From positions 1-64,000 of the forward strand of contig JASKMD010000029.1 of NCBI GenBank assembly GCA_030144725.1: 64,000 bases of DNA, given 5' to 3'. This DNA is from Haematococcus lacustris (taxonomy: Eukaryota > Chlorophyta > Chlorophyceae > Chlamydomonadales > Haematococcaceae). Below the pieces are notes generated by a model, which saw nothing but the letters and a program-made list of their open reading frames with translations, had not been told where the DNA came from and searched no databases. The translations under genes and the position numbers were made by a program. Below, in pieces: positions 35,080-43,949 of the stretch. The number at the start of each line of letters is the position of its first letter. The first letter of the stretch is position 1.

Positions 35080-36434
35080 CTACTCCAGCCCACTTCCCTC
35101 CTGCTCCTCCTCCTCTTCCTCACCCCTCCCCTCTACATCCCCCCCCTCCCCCACCCCTGCCTTGTCCCGCTGCTGTTGCTGCTGCCCCGGCTGCCCCGTC
35201 CCCTGCCCCGGCTGCCCTGCTGCCCCTGCTGCCTCCACGTCCCCCGACAGGACAGGTGCCGCAAGGGGGGGGTTGAGCTCCTTCTCCACCTCAGCCTCAA
35301 AGTCGGCAAAGGCCTTGTCCAGGATGGCCTACAGGAAAACCACACATCACATGGGTTGGTGCGCGGCACAAGCATGACACCAGCAGGTAACCATGCGGTG
35401 AGCTGGGGTAGAGCCCACCTCCATCTTTCTGTCAGACCAGCGTGTGACGTCCCGCACCACATGGCTGACCTTTGTCTCCTACAAGCACGCATGCCAAAGA
35501 CCTTCAACACTCATCCATGGGCATTGCATATGAGCTTAGGAGGCTGCATGTATACGGCACTCACCTCCATGTCATGCTTGCCGGCCACCCGGGAGACCAG
35601 CTCCTCGCCTTTGCGGTGCATCATCTCCATCCAGGTGACTGGGGGGAAGGCGACAGCCCAACCCTCCGGCAAGGGGAACGAAGGCACTGCAGCGTACACA
35701 TGCACATGGCATCCAAGAGTGTTTCACTTACAAACACAATGAACAACACACAACATGCCCACAATGCACAACATGCACATAACATGCATAACATGCACTC
35801 GGTGCACAACATGCATGCAATGCACAACATGCACACGGTGCACAATGCAATGCACAGGTACAGAGCCTTACCCCCAAACTCCTTCAGATGCTGGACCTGG
35901 CGCAAGCCATCTGTCCATGAGGCGAGCACCGTCATCCTGTTGCCTGCCTTGCGGGTCACCCCGACATCCTCGCCCCAGACCTTTGTTTGTTCCATGACTG
36001 CCGGGGAGATGGACTTGACGCGTTTCTGAGTTTCCACTAGCGTTCCGATGGCATTGCAGTAGCACATCATGACAAGACAGTGACCATGGGGCACAACCAT
36101 GGCCAGCAAGTCATGGGACTCCTACAACACAACGGGCACCCACTCGTTAATCAGGGTCTTAAACCTCTGGTAGGCGTTGTAGGGGGCAGGCAGGGTCCCA
36201 AACTGCTTGAACAAGCCCTGCATCACTTCCGCGATGCAGAACTCCTCTGCCATATCCCACTTGAACTCCTCAGGCAGTTTTTCCGACTTGGCAATGTCCC
36301 CATGGGTCAAGCCGGGTATGATAAACAACCCTTGGCCCTGCATGAAGTCAGGCATGGACCTCCATGGTATTGGGTTACAACGCTGACTACTATGGAACCG
36401 CTCATAACACATGCACCCACCTCCGGGAGCTTGT
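35080..36434 (-). pseudogene. Unknown gene 1 of the module, left copy lacking its 5' exons
   Basis: Inverted copy of the last exons of 37274-39378. Homology stops inside the exon encoding KLPE (36434). Upstream of it a different short exon-like sequence (acceptor CTGCTGCAG, then DQVYKLPE) replaces the right copy's VSVEKAAKAL segment. The first four exons of the right copy have no counterpart, so this copy is truncated or has a different start. Confidence 0.75.
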
Positions 36435-38023
36435 AAACCTGGTCCTGCAGCAGCGGTGCATGTGGGAGGGACTAAGCGTGGCTCAGCCCAGGCAGTGAGG
36501 CAGGTGTGTGAATCACAGGGTGCATGCCAGTGTCTGTACATGTGCTCATGTTCCAGCTGCCAGCTGCCCAACACTCCACGGCCCTTGTGTCCCGTTGGCC
36601 ATGCTGCACCATTATGGTGGTCGTGTGGGGGCTGGCGGTGAGGCACCTCCATGCGGTGGCCCTGGTAACAATCCGCGTTGACTTCGGTCGCACGGATTGG
36701 CTAAGCTACCTCACCACCGCACCCAGCGGTATATAAACTGGGATGCAACGGGAAAGCCTTCCCAGGCTTGAACGGGCACCGCTTTGTCCAGCGGAATACA
36801 AATGAGGTCCGGGTGCCGCACACGACCGCTGCGGGTCATCGAGCTGTTGTGGAGTTGCTGGCGTCGTCAAGGAGGGAGCAGAGCTACCTCAACGCGGGAC
36901 GTTGGCTGACAGCTGAAGTTTGGTCTTTTGGAGCCTGAACTTCAGCTTTTAGTGCGACATCCGGCGGACAAGGCTGGAATTGCTCTCGTCAACGAGGAGA
37001 AGAGATTAGGCCAGCTGCCGAGTGCACTAGTCTTTGCTCCTCTCATGCCTCTTTGTTTGCCTTGGGTGCTAGCTGTGGTCTGTGGCTACAGCTAGGGCAG
37101 CTTGATGGGGACATGTCCAGCCTGTGTCCAACGTTTGGAGGTGGGAGCAGGCCGCGCCACAGGCGGAAGCTCCTCCCTTAATGCACGCCGGTTTGTACCG
37201 GAGTAGTTTTCTTTCTTCTTTCTTTTCTGGTGGTCGTGTGTGGCTGCAGCCGGCGGGGGACAGTGGCGAAGGCATGGTCGAGACCCAGCCTGTGCTTAAG
37301 AGGGTGGCTGGGAGTCGGCGTGGCGTGGGGTCCCCAGCAGGACCCCATGCTCATGGTGCAACCGGGAGCCGTGGTGTCAGTAAGGTGTGCCTGTGTGTGT
37401 GTTGTACGGTTATGTATGTGGGTATGAACCACATATTACCACATGTTGAACCACATGTTGAGTGTGGCCTTGTATGGTTGCTGATGTAGGCACCGGCAGC
37501 TGGCCCCCTCCTTTCCTCCCCGGCCTCCACATCCACCCGCAGCATGGGGAAGGGGGAAGTCGGAGGTGGCTCAATGGTGAGTGTGAGTCTGTGTGTGTGG
37601 ATGTTATTCTTCACTAAGCCTATCATTTGCATGGTATGCAGCAAATCCGGCATCATGCTGAATGTGGTGCCTCATGCAGGGCCAGGGGTTCAGATTGGAC
37701 ATCTCCCCGTCCAAAAGGGTCTCGCTAGCGACCAGGCTGTCTGCTAGGAGCATGGTAAGAGTAATTGGCTAGTATCTATGCAAACTCCCCCTGACCTGCT
37801 TGTCTTGCCTCGTTCAGCTTACCGGTCTACCTTTGTATTTGCTGTGCAGATCACGAAAGACGCTACCTATTTTGAGGTGAGTGTAGTAAATGGAGACATG
37901 CGGATGCATTTTTTATACAATGTCACAACCTCACATGTTGTGCTTGTGATGTGTAGGTGTCGGTTGAGAAAGCGGCGAAGGCATTGGCCAGTGCAGCAGT
38001 GAGGAAGTGGGGCATGCGGTGCC
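36435..38023. other. Unique spacer at the centre of the inverted repeat
   Basis: 1589 bp separate the arms. It holds the second long SINE-like element (36628-37227) and the first exons of unknown gene 1 (from 37274). Removing the SINE and one target copy leaves about 1.0 kb of single-copy sequence. Confidence 0.85.
36615..37240 (+). mobile_element. Long SINE-like retroposon, second copy, with 13-bp target duplication
   Basis: Body 36628-37227, about 95% or more identical by eye to 6197-6806. It is flanked by TGGTGGTCGTGTG at 36615-36627 and 37228-37240. It ends in a (TTTC)n-like tail. It sits 34 bp upstream of the ATG of unknown gene 1 and contains a GGTATATAA motif near 36729, so it could affect that gene's promoter (inference). 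Confidence 0.93.
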
Positions 38024-39378
38024 ACAAGCTCCCGGAGGTGGGTGCATGTGTTATGAGCGGTTCCATAGTAGTCAACGTTGTAACCCAATACCATGGAGGT
38101 CCATGCCTGACTTCATGCAGGGCCAAGGGTTGTTTATCATACCCGGCTTGACCCATGGGGACATTGCCAAGTCGGAAAAACTGCCTGAGGAGTTCAAGTG
38201 GGATATGGCAGAGGAGTTCTGCATCGCGGAAGTGATGCAGGGTTTGTTCAAGCAGTTTGGGACCCTGCCTGCCCCCTACAACGCCTACCAGAGGTTTAAG
38301 ACCCTGATTAACGAGTGGGTGCCCGTTGTGTTGTAGGAGTCCCATGACTTGCTGGCCATGGTTGTGCCCCATGGTCACTGTCTTGTCATGATGTGCTACT
38401 GCAGGGCCATCGGAACGCTAGTGGAAACTCAGAAACGCGTCAAGTCCATCTCCCCGGCAGTCATGGAACAAACAAAGGTCTGGGGCGAGGATGTCGGGGT
38501 GACCCGCAAGGCAGGCAACAGGATGACGGTGCTCGCCTCATGGACAGATGGCTTGCGCCAGGTCCAGCATCTGAAGGAGTTTGGGGGTAAGGCTCTGTAC
38601 CTGTGCATTGCATTGTGCACCGTGTGCATGTTGTGCATTGCATGCATGTTGTGCACCGAGTGCATGTTATGCATGTTATGTGCATGTTGTGCATTGTGGG
38701 CATGTTGTGTGTTGTTCATTGTGTTTGTAAGTGAAACACTCTTGGATGCCATGTGCATGTGTACGCTGCAGTGCCTTCGTTCCCCTTGCCGGAGGGTTGG
38801 GCTGTCGCCTTCCCCCCAGTCACCTGGATGGAGATGATGCACCGCAAAGGCGAGGAGCTGGTCTCCCGGGTGGCCGGCAAGCATGACATGGAGGTGAGTG
38901 CCGTATACATGCAGCCTCCTAAGCTCATATGCAATGCCCATGGATGAGTGTTGAAGGTCTTTGGCATGCGTGCTTGTAGGAGACAAAGGTCAGCCATGTG
39001 GTGCGGGACGTCACACGCTGGTCTGACAGAAAGATGGAGGTGGGCTCTACCCCAGCTCACCGCATGGTTACCTGCTGGTGTCATGCTTGCGCCGCGCACC
39101 AACCCATGTGATGTGTGGTTTTCCTGTAGGCCATCCTGGACAAGGCCTTTGCCGACTTTGAGGCTGAGGTGGAGAAGGAGCTCAACCCCCCCCTTGCGGC
39201 ACCTGTCCTGTCGGGGGACGTGGAGGCAGCAGGGGCAGCAGGGCAGCCGGGGCAGGGGACGGGGCAGCCGGGGCAGCAGCAGCAGCAGCGGGACAAGGCA
39301 GGGGTGGGGGAGGGGGGGGATGTAGAGGGGAGGGGTGAAGAAGAGGAGGAGGAGCAGGAGGGAAGTGGGCTGGAGTAG
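37274..39378 (+). CDS. Unknown protein of the repeated module (gene 1, ~375 aa), complete copy
   Basis: Ten exons in consistent phase: 37274-37384, 37490-37576, 37680-37754, 37850-37876, 37957-38037, 38121-38314, 38405-38586, 38772-38893, 38980-39039, 39130-39378 (TAG). The N-terminus is basic and Ser/Pro-rich (KRVAGSRRGVGS). The middle has FIIPGLTHGDIAKSEKLPEE, AYQRFKTLINE, GTLVETQKRVKSISPAVMEQ and PPVTWMEMMHRKGEELVSRV. The tail is Gly/Gln-rich then poly-Glu. No family recognised. The 90-nt intron 38315-38404 removes an apparent in-frame TAG. A (TGCATGTTG)n-like stretch fills intron 38587-38771. Start chosen as the first ATG in frame with the splice pattern. Confidence 0.6.
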
Positions 39379-39913
39379 GTACTGTAGCTTTCAAGGTCTT
39401 GGTTAGAATTGCGAGCACGTCATGCATGCAACGACTCATGCCTGTAGTGAAGAGGCAACAGGCAAGAGGTCTGCTATGGTTGGTGTAAGTGCTGTGGGTT
39501 AGGCTCCCATCACAGCCATGTAGTGTAGGGAACCAACCAGAGTATGCAGGTGGTTCATGCTTTCTGATATGGTTGGATGTTGCGGCCGTGGGTGTTGTCC
39601 ATCAACAACATTATCACCATTGTTGAGTTTGACTTCAGCCGTTAGTTGTGTGTTATGGTATAAACAGCTGTTACTGCATACGTGTGACATGGCCTTGGAG
39701 TAACAAACATGCAAGAGACAAGGTGTGTGTATATGTCATGTATATCAACGTGCCTCGGCCGCCTCTATTGGCTCCTAACTGGCAAGAGTGTTTGAAAGAG
39801 ACAAGGTGTCATGACAACGTTCAGCTTACAAGCAATAATGGCCCAGTCCATGGCCGTCAATCTCACAACAGGGTCATCATTGCGCATTCCATGCCTTGTC
39901 TGTGACAACTCTA
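39379..39913. other. Intergenic between gene 1 and the small ORF
   Basis: No supported coding sequence; same content in the left arm at 34545-35079. Confidence 0.5.
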
Positions 39914-40204
39914 TCAACCGCGGGACTCTAGCGAGGCAGGCTGTGGTGGGGTAGGACCGGTGTCAGCAAATGACTGGCCTACACCCACTCCACGCATCGC
40001 CTCCTCCCACTCCCCAGCCTGGATCAAATGCATCAAGGCTCGGCGGGGTTGTCCGGGCCTCCACTTGGTCAGCCAATTCATCCTGTACATCGCCTGAACA
40101 ATCCCAGAGTTTGGCTCCTCCTTGAGTGAAGGCGCAGGGCGCTTCGTCGCGCGCGGCACACGCGTGGACTTCGGGGGTTGATCCACTGGTTCCTGAGAGC
40201 TCAT
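39914..40204 (-). CDS. Small 96-codon ORF of the repeated module, right copy
   Basis: Encodes a basic N-terminus (KSTRVPRATKRPAPSLKEE) and a compact segment (AMYRMNWLTKWRPGQPRRAL, then LIQAGEWEEAMRGVG), ending LESRG. It points opposite to the other genes of the arm and diverges from the F-box-like gene start (40482), so the 278 bp between them could be a shared promoter. It is conserved in both arms, but these are too similar for that to test function. No family recognised. Confidence 0.45.
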   Translation of the reverse strand: MSSQEPVDQPPKSTRVPRATKRPAPSLKEEPNSGIVQAMYRMNWLTKWRPGQPRRALMHLIQAGEWEEAMRGVGVGQSFADTGPTPPQPASLESRG

Positions 40205-40481
40205 TGCTAGCTTTGGTGGTGCTTGGGCTGGTTTGTTGTGCCGTGCACTAGGCTGCTGTTGGTGGTTTCCTCATGCGTTCATGCCGAATTCACCTCCTCT
40301 ATCACCTCCTAACTGGCAAGGGTGCTCGGTTGTATTACGAGTTGGCTCTGGTCAGAGATATGGAACTTACAACCAGGCTGTCTCAATAGCCCCTTCACGA
40401 ATAATTAGCCATACCGAAGTCTTGCATGTGCAAGCGCCCGCAAGCGATCATACGGTCGGGTGCGGTACACACCACAACACG

Positions 40482-41807
40482 ATGGAGCCCCCATCAGCCC
40501 AGCAGCGAGCCGTCCCGGCCCAACAAATCAACGCGTTGGCACTGCCATCAGCGGTGTTTGAGCTCATCACCAGCGAGGCCATCAGAGCTGGCGACGGGCC
40601 CAATCTCAACCAAGCCAGCAAAGCCTGCCGCATATCATGTCTGCGCACCATCAGCAACCTCAGCTTAAACATCGACGACATGTCCTACAGCGGCTTCCTG
40701 ACCCACGACAACGTGATGGCATTGCGGGGGCGGGGGCTGCCCATGACCTTGACGTTGTGGCAGCGGAGGACGCACATCGACATGAAAAGCCGGTACCTGG
40801 TGGAAGGGGCAATCGGTCAGCTGGGCCATTGTCCGGCCATCCGACGGGTGAGAATCGTTGCCGGCGACTACCCATACGTCGACCTGAATGTGGACACCTG
40901 GCTGTCTGCCAAGATGATGCCCAACTTCCCCAATGTGGAGCACCTGGTGGTGGAGGGGTTTGACATGCTGTCCAAGGGGTTGAAGCGGATGTTGGAGGAC
41001 CCGCTGATGCGGGGCTTGAAGACCCTGAACATCCAGGACAGAGGCCGCAGCGACAGGGTGCGCCACAATGGGGGGGAGTGGCTTGCAGCAGCACTGCAGC
41101 TCAGGGAGTTGAGGGTGTTCAGGCTGCCGCTGATGCGTTCCCTCCATGACCACCCCAGCAACCTGCGGGTGCTGGACATCACGGAGATGGATCTCCATGA
41201 TGCAGCCAAGCTCCCCCTGCACTCCCTGACAGAGCTGAGGATAGGGAGGCTGCATGTGGGGACGGAGGTCTGGGATCAGGAGAAGCACACCAGCTGTGTG
41301 ACCAACCTGTACATGGGGGGCCGTGTGAGGCCCGAGGTGCAGAAGCTGGTCCTAGAGCTCAGCATCCATTACCCTACATGGATGGCTGTAGTGTCAGATC
41401 TTCGCTTCCTGAGTGGGGGCATTGATGAGGTTGAGGTGCAGCTAGATGTGTACCATAGTGGGGGGATCACCACCGAGATAGATGAGGTCCTGTTGCCAGC
41501 GCTGGCCCCTGTGGTGCAAGGGTGTGCCTCTGTCAAGTTCATGAATGGCGAGGCCAGGCCATCTGTGGAGTGGGTGCAGCTCCTGTTTCACTGCATGCCC
41601 GGGGTCGAAAGGGTGGCCATATTGGAGTGTGATGGGGCAGCCACACCAGAGATGGCACAGGCTTTGATCCAGGCGCACCAGCTGTTTGGGTCTAGGTGCC
41701 TGCCCATCACCGTGTCCAAGCCCTCATGGTTGGCTGGGTCAGTGCATGCCTCATTGAATGCCATGCTGGCTGCATCAGGGGCAAACGAGCACTTCTCCTT
41801 CGTCTGA
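40482..41807 (+). CDS. Leucine-rich protein with F-box-like N-terminus, intact copy (441 aa)
   Basis: Single exon from ATG 40482 (MEPPSAQQRAVPAQQ) to TGA. An upstream in-frame ATG exists at 40233, but that leader lacks conserved character. Residues ~25-60 (LALPSAVFELITSEAIR, then LNQASKACRISCL) resemble an F-box helix set. The rest shows irregular leucine-rich strands (LRELRVFRLPLM, LRVLDITEMDL, LTELRIGRLHV, VEHLVVEGFDML). F-box/LRR proteins usually select substrates for SCF ubiquitin ligases. This assignment is by pattern only and the LRRs are atypical. The left copy is interrupted by a MITE. Confidence 0.6.
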   Translation: MEPPSAQQRAVPAQQINALALPSAVFELITSEAIRAGDGPNLNQASKACRISCLRTISNLSLNIDDMSYSGFLTHDNVMALRGRGLPMTLTLWQRRTHIDMKSRYLVEGAIGQLGHCPAIRRVRIVAGDYPYVDLNVDTWLSAKMMPNFPNVEHLVVEGFDMLSKGLKRMLEDPLMRGLKTLNIQDRGRSDRVRHNGGEWLAAALQLRELRVFRLPLMRSLHDHPSNLRVLDITEMDLHDAAKLPLHSLTELRIGRLHVGTEVWDQEKHTSCVTNLYMGGRVRPEVQKLVLELSIHYPTWMAVVSDLRFLSGGIDEVEVQLDVYHSGGITTEIDEVLLPALAPVVQGCASVKFMNGEARPSVEWVQLLFHCMPGVERVAILECDGAATPEMAQALIQAHQLFGSRCLPITVSKPSWLAGSVHASLNAMLAASGANEHFSFV

Positions 41808-42250
41808 CTCACTGAGAACATAGTGGTGGTGAAAAAATGACTGCATGAAGGCGTGAGTGAGAGAACCACACCGTACTATTCAATGTGGGGACAGAAGGAT
41901 GTAACAGAGCTCTGAGTTCCCTGACAACACACCTCTAATGCGAAAGAGACTCGTAGGGGTCTACAATACTGTAGGGGTCTACAGTACTGTAGAGGTCTAC
42001 AGTACTTTAGGGGTCTCGAGGGAGGCTGGTGGTTACAGCGTGTGTTAGCTTGGAGGAGGTTGGCCGGTATAGCGGCAACTTGGGTGACATGTAAGGCACA
42101 CAGTGGCTCACAGACCAAGCTGTTGAGATAAGGCCATAATTGGATTTTTGTTCGTTACTGCTGTACTGTCATGCAATCAGCACAACTTGTGCACGTCCAT
42201 CGTAGCCGCTCATCGCAGTAACACAGACACCGCTGCCAGCACACTCACAA
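41808..42250. other. Intergenic with a three-unit palindrome fragment
   Basis: 41955-42012 holds three CTACAGTACTGTAG-type units (one with TACTTTAG), also present in the left arm at 31838-31890. Nothing else recognised. Confidence 0.7.
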
Positions 42251-43840
42251 ATGCAGAGCAACGAATGCATTTTCGTCGATGCAGCCTTGTTCGCGGCAAC
42301 ACTTGCAGTGGGGGAGCTCATCATCGACGCCGCCATGTTGCCCAAATCTGAACTCCTATGCCGGGTGATGGCATGGGCGGTGCAGTCCCTCTACCCGCGC
42401 AGCCCAGACGAGGTGCGTACCCTGCACACAGCATTCATTAATACACATTGGCCTGACATGCATTGACAGCATCAAACTTTGTGTACTACAGGTGCCTGGG
42501 CCCTACCTCAGCCCAAGGGTTCCTGCTTGGCTGAAGAACGCAGTGAATGGCATGGCCATCAGCTGCATGTCATTATTTCGTGCCAAAGCATACCTCCCAA
42601 CTAAGGAGGAGCTGGCAGAATTGCAGGACAGGTGTGACTGATGCACCATGTGACCTACACAGCGCACCATGCTCTGGGCGTTCAACGCACCATGCACCTG
42701 CTGGGCCTGCAGGATCGTCAGCAACATCAACGACAACAACACCGACAGCTCAGACTTAGCTATGAAACAGATGCGCACCACCCGGCAGCTTTACCAAGAC
42801 ATGGAAAGGCGCATGTAGGGCATGTATACGGAAGACACACCACCGCTGTTTCAGCCCTTCTTCAACCTGGCTGAGTGGTACTGGACCTGGCGCAGTGAGT
42901 AGCACGTGTTACATGCTTGTTCAGCAGACAGCATGTTTCATGTTGCAGTTTGCAAGTGAAATGACGCATGGAGCATGTCCTGGTACCATGGACTTACCTC
43001 ATGTTCACCGTGTTGTGTTATGCATCAGGTGACGGGCAAAACCTGGAAGTTGGCGAGAAGTGGCTGCCAAATGTACGTCGCGGACTGATGGAGCTGGTGC
43101 ACCCCCACCTTAACCTGGGCTCCTCCCAGGTGAGGTGCAGGGACCTCATGCTTGAGCAACATGAGCAACATGTGCGACATGCATGTTGGCATTACATGCT
43201 GTCAACCATAACTCTTCATGTCGCCTTAATGCATGCAGGAGACCTATGCCAGCATCACCAAGACCTTGGCAACCTTGCCCAGCCAGCCCAGCCTAACCCC
43301 CGCCAGCCCTCGCATGCGGGCCCCGGCAGCAGCAGGTAGCCCTCGCATGCAGGACACACAGCTGGAGCCTTCCCACACTCCTACAAATTAGTCCCTGCGT
43401 TTGTCCCTGCGTTCTACCGACCTTGTCCAATCGGGCTGAAATTTTGATAGATGGTAGTTTTCAGAAAATAAAACATATTCCTCAGTAAAAATATTTTGAA
43501 TAAATCAAAGGCGGCTGCGCTGTGGCCCTGGGACGTAGGTGCAGGGATAAGTGCAGGGATAGGTTGCGGGCCACAGCGCAACAGCTTTTGGATTTTTCCA
43601 AATATTTTTCTTATAAATAATGTTTTATTTTCTGAAAACTGCCATCTATCAAAATTTCAGCCCGATCGGACAAGGTCGGTAGAACGCAGGGACAAACGCA
43701 GGGACTAAATTGTAGGAGTGCAGCCAGGATCGACCTTGGTGAGGACCAAGCAATTGTTTTGGTGACAGCGGTACCACTACTCCATGAAGTGTTGCGAGGC
43801 TGAGGCAGTTGTTGTGTGATGTGCCATGCGCAGGCATCAG
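42251..43840 (+). pseudogene. Unknown protein of the module, right copy, broken twice
   Basis: Counterpart of the intact left gene at 30425-31592. Exon 3 has TAG (42816-42818) where the left copy has CAG. The last exon is split by the MITE at 43376-43720, which lies between the LEPSQ and PGSTL codons. Splice sites are otherwise conserved. Confidence 0.85.
43376..43720. mobile_element. MITE, CACTCCTACAA family, copy 3
   Basis: 345 bp, flanked by CA/CA. The left arm at about 30465-30475 shows the empty site with a single CA (CTTCCCAGCCAGG on the gene strand). Ends CACTCCTACAAATTAGTCCC and GGACTAAATTGTAGGAGTG. Confidence 0.95.
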
Positions 43841-43949
43841 CCACCCAGTCTTTGCCAGCGCATGAGGCTGAGGCCCAACCCATGCAGGTGAAATGAGCTA
43901 AGAATGGAATGTTATGCAGCAGCATAGGCTCACTATGAACACGTGTGCC

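Larger units (their letters stand above)
20592..36434 (-). repeat. Left arm of a giant inverted repeat (partner 38024-53605)
   Basis: The reverse complement matches 38024-53605 nearly base for base, apart from MITE insertions, microsatellite length and scattered substitutions. Paired positions sum to about 74458 near the centre and 74197 near the outer end; the shift is explained by three MITEs present in one arm only. The outer end is cut by the N gap; the inner end is at ACAAGCTCCCGGAG. All large genes of this arm are on the minus strand. Confidence 0.97.

Noticed and set aside
38315..38336. 22-nt mini-intron ending at the TAG of gene 1
   Set aside because: It would shift the downstream frame; the 90-nt intron 38315-38404 keeps phase and has a normal acceptor.
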